NCBI RefSeq assembly: GCF_020166395.1
Contig: NZ_JAIQXU010000005.1
Span: 62,001-126,000, forward strand
Source: Deinococcus betulae
Lineage (GTDB): Bacteria > Deinococcota > Deinococci > Deinococcales > Deinococcaceae
Reading direction: 5' to 3'
DNA: 64,000 nt
Shown here: positions 61,327 to 64,000 of the stretch, one piece after another
Layout: the number at the start of each line of letters is the position of its first letter
How positions within the stretch are numbered: the stretch's first letter is position 1
Position numbers and translations under genes: made by a program
Notes under the pieces: generated by a model
What the model was told of the DNA's origin: nothing
Database searches by the model: none
What the model saw: only the letters and a program-made list of their open reading frames with translations

Positions 61327-61586
61327 TTCCGCTGTCAGGATGGACTGAAGTGCGCCCCTCTGGCCATGAGGGGGCGCGTGTTGTTCTGCCCGTCCCAGGC
61401 GACCGCACGTCAGATACAGCTCGGGAACAGAGCCCTGGCCTGATTACCCCAGAGGAAATGCACCTCCAGAGGCACGGTGAACCCTGCTCAGCCAGTTGGC
61501 CCATGCCTTTAGCGAGCCTCGCGCATAAGGTGCTGACCATGACCTGGCGAGACGACACCCAGTAGGCCCTTTGGAGGGGGCCTGCC
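61197..61586. other. Intergenic region with repeat R2
   Basis: 390 bp. Contains R2 copy 2, a hairpin GCGCCCCTC(7 nt)GAGGGGGCGC (61351-61376) that may terminate the FMN reductase transcript, and the mini-frame 61539-61565. A 100-codon frame (61263-61565) has no start signal and is discounted. Confidence 0.45.
61539..61565 (+). CDS. Putative 8-codon leaderless mini-frame
   Basis: MTWRDDTQ then TAG. TAAGGT lies 7 nt before its ATG, and the next gene starts 21 nt after the stop with its own GGAGGGGG. Could be a leader or chance. Confidence 0.25.
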   Translation: MTWRDDTQ

Positions 61587-62132
61587 ATGAGCGGACGTCT
61601 CTGGAAGCGTGAGCAGCACACACGCCGGCTTATTTCTCGTCATCTTCAGCAGCATATTCAGCCGTTTTGGGGCTACGGAGAGCCGCCGGAGGTTCAGGCG
61701 GCCTGGCCCCGCCGCAGGTGGCGTGAACTGGGGTGCTTTGAACAGTGGGCGGAGGCGCAGGTCGTGGCCTCCCGGCACCCTGGTTCGGTGCTGGAGCCGG
61801 TATGGCGTTACTGCCGCAAGCCCAAGCCGCACCGGCAGGTGATCGGCTACCGGGTGGGGGTTGTGACCCGGCTGGGAGCGCCGTACCGCACCCCTGTCAC
61901 GACCTGGGCGCTGGAGGAAGCGGCCGCGCGTCACCAGCAGACGCAGGCACGCCGCTGGTTAAAGCGCGGAAGCCTGAAGGGCGGCATTGCGGCTTCCACC
62001 CGCAGCTCTCGGCGGCGTTGGCGCCGTGCTGGACAGCAGATCTGTAGGCTGGCCCTGCGTGGCGACCTGGACACTGCAGGCGCCCTTGACCCACAGCCCC
62101 GGCGGCTGGGTGTGATGTGGGACATCTGGTAA
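61587..62132 (+). CDS. Basic hypothetical protein
   Basis: 181 aa, very rich in Arg and Trp, no signal peptide or membrane segment, no family recognised. Strong Shine-Dalgarno GGAGGGGG 7 nt before the ATG. Features: WGYGEPPEVQAAWPRRRWRELG, VIGYRVGVVTRLGAPYRTPVTTWALEEAA, TRSSRRRWRRAGQQI. Charge suggests nucleic-acid contact, but nothing more can be said. Confidence 0.65.
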   Translation: MSGRLWKREQHTRRLISRHLQQHIQPFWGYGEPPEVQAAWPRRRWRELGCFEQWAEAQVVASRHPGSVLEPVWRYCRKPKPHRQVIGYRVGVVTRLGAPYRTPVTTWALEEAAARHQQTQARRWLKRGSLKGGIAASTRSSRRRWRRAGQQICRLALRGDLDTAGALDPQPRRLGVMWDIW

Positions 62133-62139
62133 AGAAAAA

Positions 62140-62174
62140 GCGAGAGGGCGCCGCTTCATAAGGCGCCCTCTCGC
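62140..62174. terminator. Bidirectional terminator between the basic protein gene and polX
   Basis: GCGAGAGGGCGCC, 9-nt loop, GGCGCCCTCTCGC: 13-bp perfect stem. On the minus strand it is followed by TTTTTCTTT, so it is a strong terminator for polX. Confidence 0.92.
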
Positions 62175-62186
62175 TGTGAACTTTGA

Positions 62187-63896
62187 CTATCTGCTCCGCC
62201 CCGCCCGCTGCTCGGCCACAAATGCCAGGAACTCGCCTTGTTCCAGCGTATTAACCACCTGTGCCGGGGTCAGGCCCGCCTTGCGCGCGGCCATCACGCC
62301 GTATTTCGCGTCGGCCAGACCGGCAGGCACGTGGGCGTCGGTGTTGATGGCGAACTTCAGGCGATCACGCCAGCGCAGAGCTGCCCGCCAGTCCAGGTCC
62401 AGGCGGTAGGCGTTGGCGTTGATTTCGACCACGGTGCCGTTCTGCGCGCAGGCGGCCAGCACCGCGTCCAGGTCCAGGGCGTAGCCGGGGCGGCGCAGGA
62501 GCAGGCGCCCGGTGGGGTGGCCCAGGATGGTCACGAGGGGGTGCGCGGCCGCGCGAATCAGGCGCTCGGTCTGCCGCGCGGCGTCCAGGGTAAACAGGCT
62601 GTGGACGCTGGCGACGACGTAATCCAGCTGCTCCAACACCTCGTCGGGATAATCCAGCGAGCCGTCGTCCAGAATGTCCACCTCGGCCCCGGCCACCAGG
62701 GGCAGCCCGGCGGCCTGCAACTCACGCACTTCCTTGAGCTGGGCCAGCAGACGCTCGATGCTCAGGCCGTTCGCGTAGTGGGCGGCGCGCGAGTGGTCCC
62801 CGGTGCCCAGGTAGCCGTGCCCCAGCCGCACAGTTTCGCGCGCCATGTCCGCCAGGCTGGCCGCCCCGTCGGACCAGGTGGAGTGGGTGTGCAGCATGCC
62901 GCGCAGGCTGGCCACTGTTACCAACTCGTCTGGATGCGGGAGGGTCGTCCAGAGGTCATCATGCTCGGGCTCGCGGTATTCGGCGGGGCGCAGCGTGAGG
63001 CCCAGGGCCGCCGCCACCTCTGCCTCGGTGGGCGTGGACAGGGGCTGGGCGCCGCGCAGCAGGCCGCGCCCGGTCAGGTCCAGGCCTCTGGCACTGGCCT
63101 GGGCGCGCAGCTGCTCGCGGTACGGCGCGCTGCCGCCCATCAGCAGGTCCAGGGCGCCGCGTGTGGCGGTTTCTGCGTAGGCCACTTCCACAGGCACGCC
63201 GTCCACCCGGCCCGCCAGCACGGGCTTGTCTTCGACCGGGGCTAGGTCTTCCACCAGGCCGCCCAGTCGCCTCGTCAGGTCGTCGGGGGTGCCCGTCACC
63301 GTCACGCGGGCCACGCGCACCGTGTCCAGCCCCCGGCGCACGTCGCCACTGGGGCGCGGGTCAAGGCCGTTCAGGCGGGCACACAGCGCCCCCACGACCT
63401 CAGCGGCGGTGCTCAGGTGCTGACGCTCCTGCGAGGCCAGCGCGAACTCTACCGCCGCCAGAAAGCTGGCCGCACTTTTGGCCCCAAAGCCCTTCAGGGC
63501 TGCCACCCGCCCGTCGCGGCAGGCTTCGCGCAGACCCTCCAGCGAATCAATCCCCGCGTCCCACAGCGCGCGAATCTTCTTCGGCCCCAGGCCGCGCACC
63601 CGAAACAGGCTCAGCACGCCGGCCGGAATCAGGCTGGCGGCGTCTTCCAGGGGGCCAAAGACGCCCGTCTCGGCGTAGGCCAGCAGATCAGCGGCAATCG
63701 CCTTGCCCACCTTGGGAATACCCGCAAACTGCCGGGCCACCAGGGCCTCGGGTTCGGCGTCCACCGCTTCGAGGCTGCGCGCGGCGCTGCGGAAGGCCTG
63801 CGCCCGGAAGGGGTCGTCGCCTACCCCCAGCAGGTCCAGCAGGTCGGCGGTGGTTTTGAGCACCGAAACGAGGTCCTTGCGCGTGACCTCAAGCAT
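62187..63896 (-). CDS. polX: PolX family protein with PHP nuclease domain
   Basis: 569 aa. N-terminal 8-kDa/HhH region (about 1-150; GIPKVGKAIAADLL, FRVRGLGPKKIRALWDAG, LKGFGAKSAASFL), degenerate palm (about 160-300), C-terminal PHP domain (about 330-569). PHP metal ligands are all visible: LHTHSTWSDG, TGDHSRAAH, GAEVDIL, VASVHS, ILGHPTGR, INTDAH. In the palm, where active PolX has GS-x-RRG...DxD, this protein has GDVRRGLDTVRVARV (no DxD), and the third Asp (VDLR) is Glu (VEVA). So polymerase activity is doubtful while 3'-5' exonuclease by PHP is likely. The upstream PHP gene ends 8 bp inside this frame. Confidence 0.93.
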   Translation of the reverse strand: MLEVTRKDLVSVLKTTADLLDLLGVGDDPFRAQAFRSAARSLEAVDAEPEALVARQFAGIPKVGKAIAADLLAYAETGVFGPLEDAASLIPAGVLSLFRVRGLGPKKIRALWDAGIDSLEGLREACRDGRVAALKGFGAKSAASFLAAVEFALASQERQHLSTAAEVVGALCARLNGLDPRPSGDVRRGLDTVRVARVTVTGTPDDLTRRLGGLVEDLAPVEDKPVLAGRVDGVPVEVAYAETATRGALDLLMGGSAPYREQLRAQASARGLDLTGRGLLRGAQPLSTPTEAEVAAALGLTLRPAEYREPEHDDLWTTLPHPDELVTVASLRGMLHTHSTWSDGAASLADMARETVRLGHGYLGTGDHSRAAHYANGLSIERLLAQLKEVRELQAAGLPLVAGAEVDILDDGSLDYPDEVLEQLDYVVASVHSLFTLDAARQTERLIRAAAHPLVTILGHPTGRLLLRRPGYALDLDAVLAACAQNGTVVEINANAYRLDLDWRAALRWRDRLKFAINTDAHVPAGLADAKYGVMAARKAGLTPAQVVNTLEQGEFLAFVAEQRAGRSR

Positions 63897-64000
63897 GGCT
63901 CACCCGCCCCTGATACGTCACTACGCGCCCGCCCACGTCGTGAATCTGCTTCAGAGCCGCCGCGAAATGAAACCCCACCTCCTCGGGTTTGTGCGCGTCG
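63889..64000 (-). CDS. PHP/histidinol-phosphatase-like protein, C-terminal end (runs off the right edge)
   Basis: Only about 36 codons: DAHKPEEVGFHFAAALKQIH then DVGGRVVTYQGRVSHA. The DAH motif followed by PEEVG and a closing VTYxGR is the C-terminus of HisJ/HisK-like PHP phosphoesterases. Its TGA (63891-63889) lies inside the polX frame (overlap of 8 bp), so polX is probably translated by coupling to it. Confidence 0.75.
   Translation of the reverse strand, partial: DAHKPEEVGFHFAAALKQIHDVGGRVVTYQGRVSHA

Noticed and set aside
61263..61565. 100-codon frame upstream of the basic orphan gene
   Set aside because: Passes through repeat R2 and a hairpin; no start signal or recognisable family. 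Only its last eight codons coincide with the mini-frame proposed separately.

Overview
The window is a high-GC stretch from the chromosome of a Deinococcus species. The diagnosis rests on the overall gene set (a Deinococcus-type PolX fused to a PHP nuclease, RecD2, SbcCD, LysM/BON envelope proteins, type 2 IPP isomerase). It is supported by the very frequent placement of a TANNNT -10 box 6-9 nt before the start codon (leaderless mRNAs, well known in Deinococcus). A 17-bp palindrome upstream of gyrB also matches the Deinococcus radiation/desiccation response motif (RDRM). Species cannot be named from the sequence alone.

Layout. 1-5.5 kb: gyrB (runs off the left edge, minus) with RDRM and promoter, then a VWA membrane protein, a small membrane protein and a LysM/phosphodiester-glycosidase protein. 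6-10.3 kb: CAT-like acetyltransferase, rbfA with a putative leaderless leader peptide, thioesterase, Nudix protein, M1 peptidase, BON-LysM protein. 10.4-17 kb: PadR regulator, small membrane protein and signal peptidase I; a histidine kinase / DUF4097 / response regulator operon; a CPBP protease. 17.4-21.5 kb (minus): YvcK-RapZ and an ABC exporter. 21.7-28.2 kb: fused DppD-DppF ATPase, metG with a possible leader-peptide/hairpin control region, a GNAT and an MFS exporter. 28.6-33.2 kb: ruvA, then the most unusual locus: a 1114-aa DUF4157 (eCIS-core) protein ending in a deaminase-like toxin module (HAE and PCx4C), followed 2 bp later by an unrecognised, lower-GC gene placed like an immunity gene. 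33.8-38.6 kb: IPP isomerase, initiator tRNA, membrane proteins, PIN/TRAM protein. 38.6-46.6 kb (minus): sbcC, sbcD, a GT2-TPR glycosyltransferase and a large collagen-like protein. 47-57 kb: a GGDEF protein, recD2, a four-gene minor pilin operon and pyrG. 57-64 kb: coaE, TPR protein, CAP lipoprotein, FMN reductase, a basic orphan protein, polX and the tail of a PHP phosphatase.

Non-coding structure is rich. Six copies of a roughly 95-160 bp MITE-like element with TACGGAYTCCG termini sit in intergenic, mostly convergent, positions, and one supplies a gene's stop codon. A second diverged repeat of about 130 bp follows ruvA and the FMN reductase gene. Several intrinsic terminators are clear. Four short open frames preceded by TANNNT boxes lie just upstream of rbfA, metG, a TPR gene and an orphan gene. 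TANNNT followed by ATG/GTG at this distance is expected by chance several times in the intergenic DNA, so these leaders are proposals; the one at rbfA is best supported.

How the genes fit together: genome maintenance (gyrB, ruvA, sbcCD, recD2, polX) is unusually concentrated; envelope and secretion functions (LysM proteins, signal peptidase, VWA protein, collagen-like protein, minor pilins, CAP lipoprotein) form the second theme; the toxin module is the main accessory feature.
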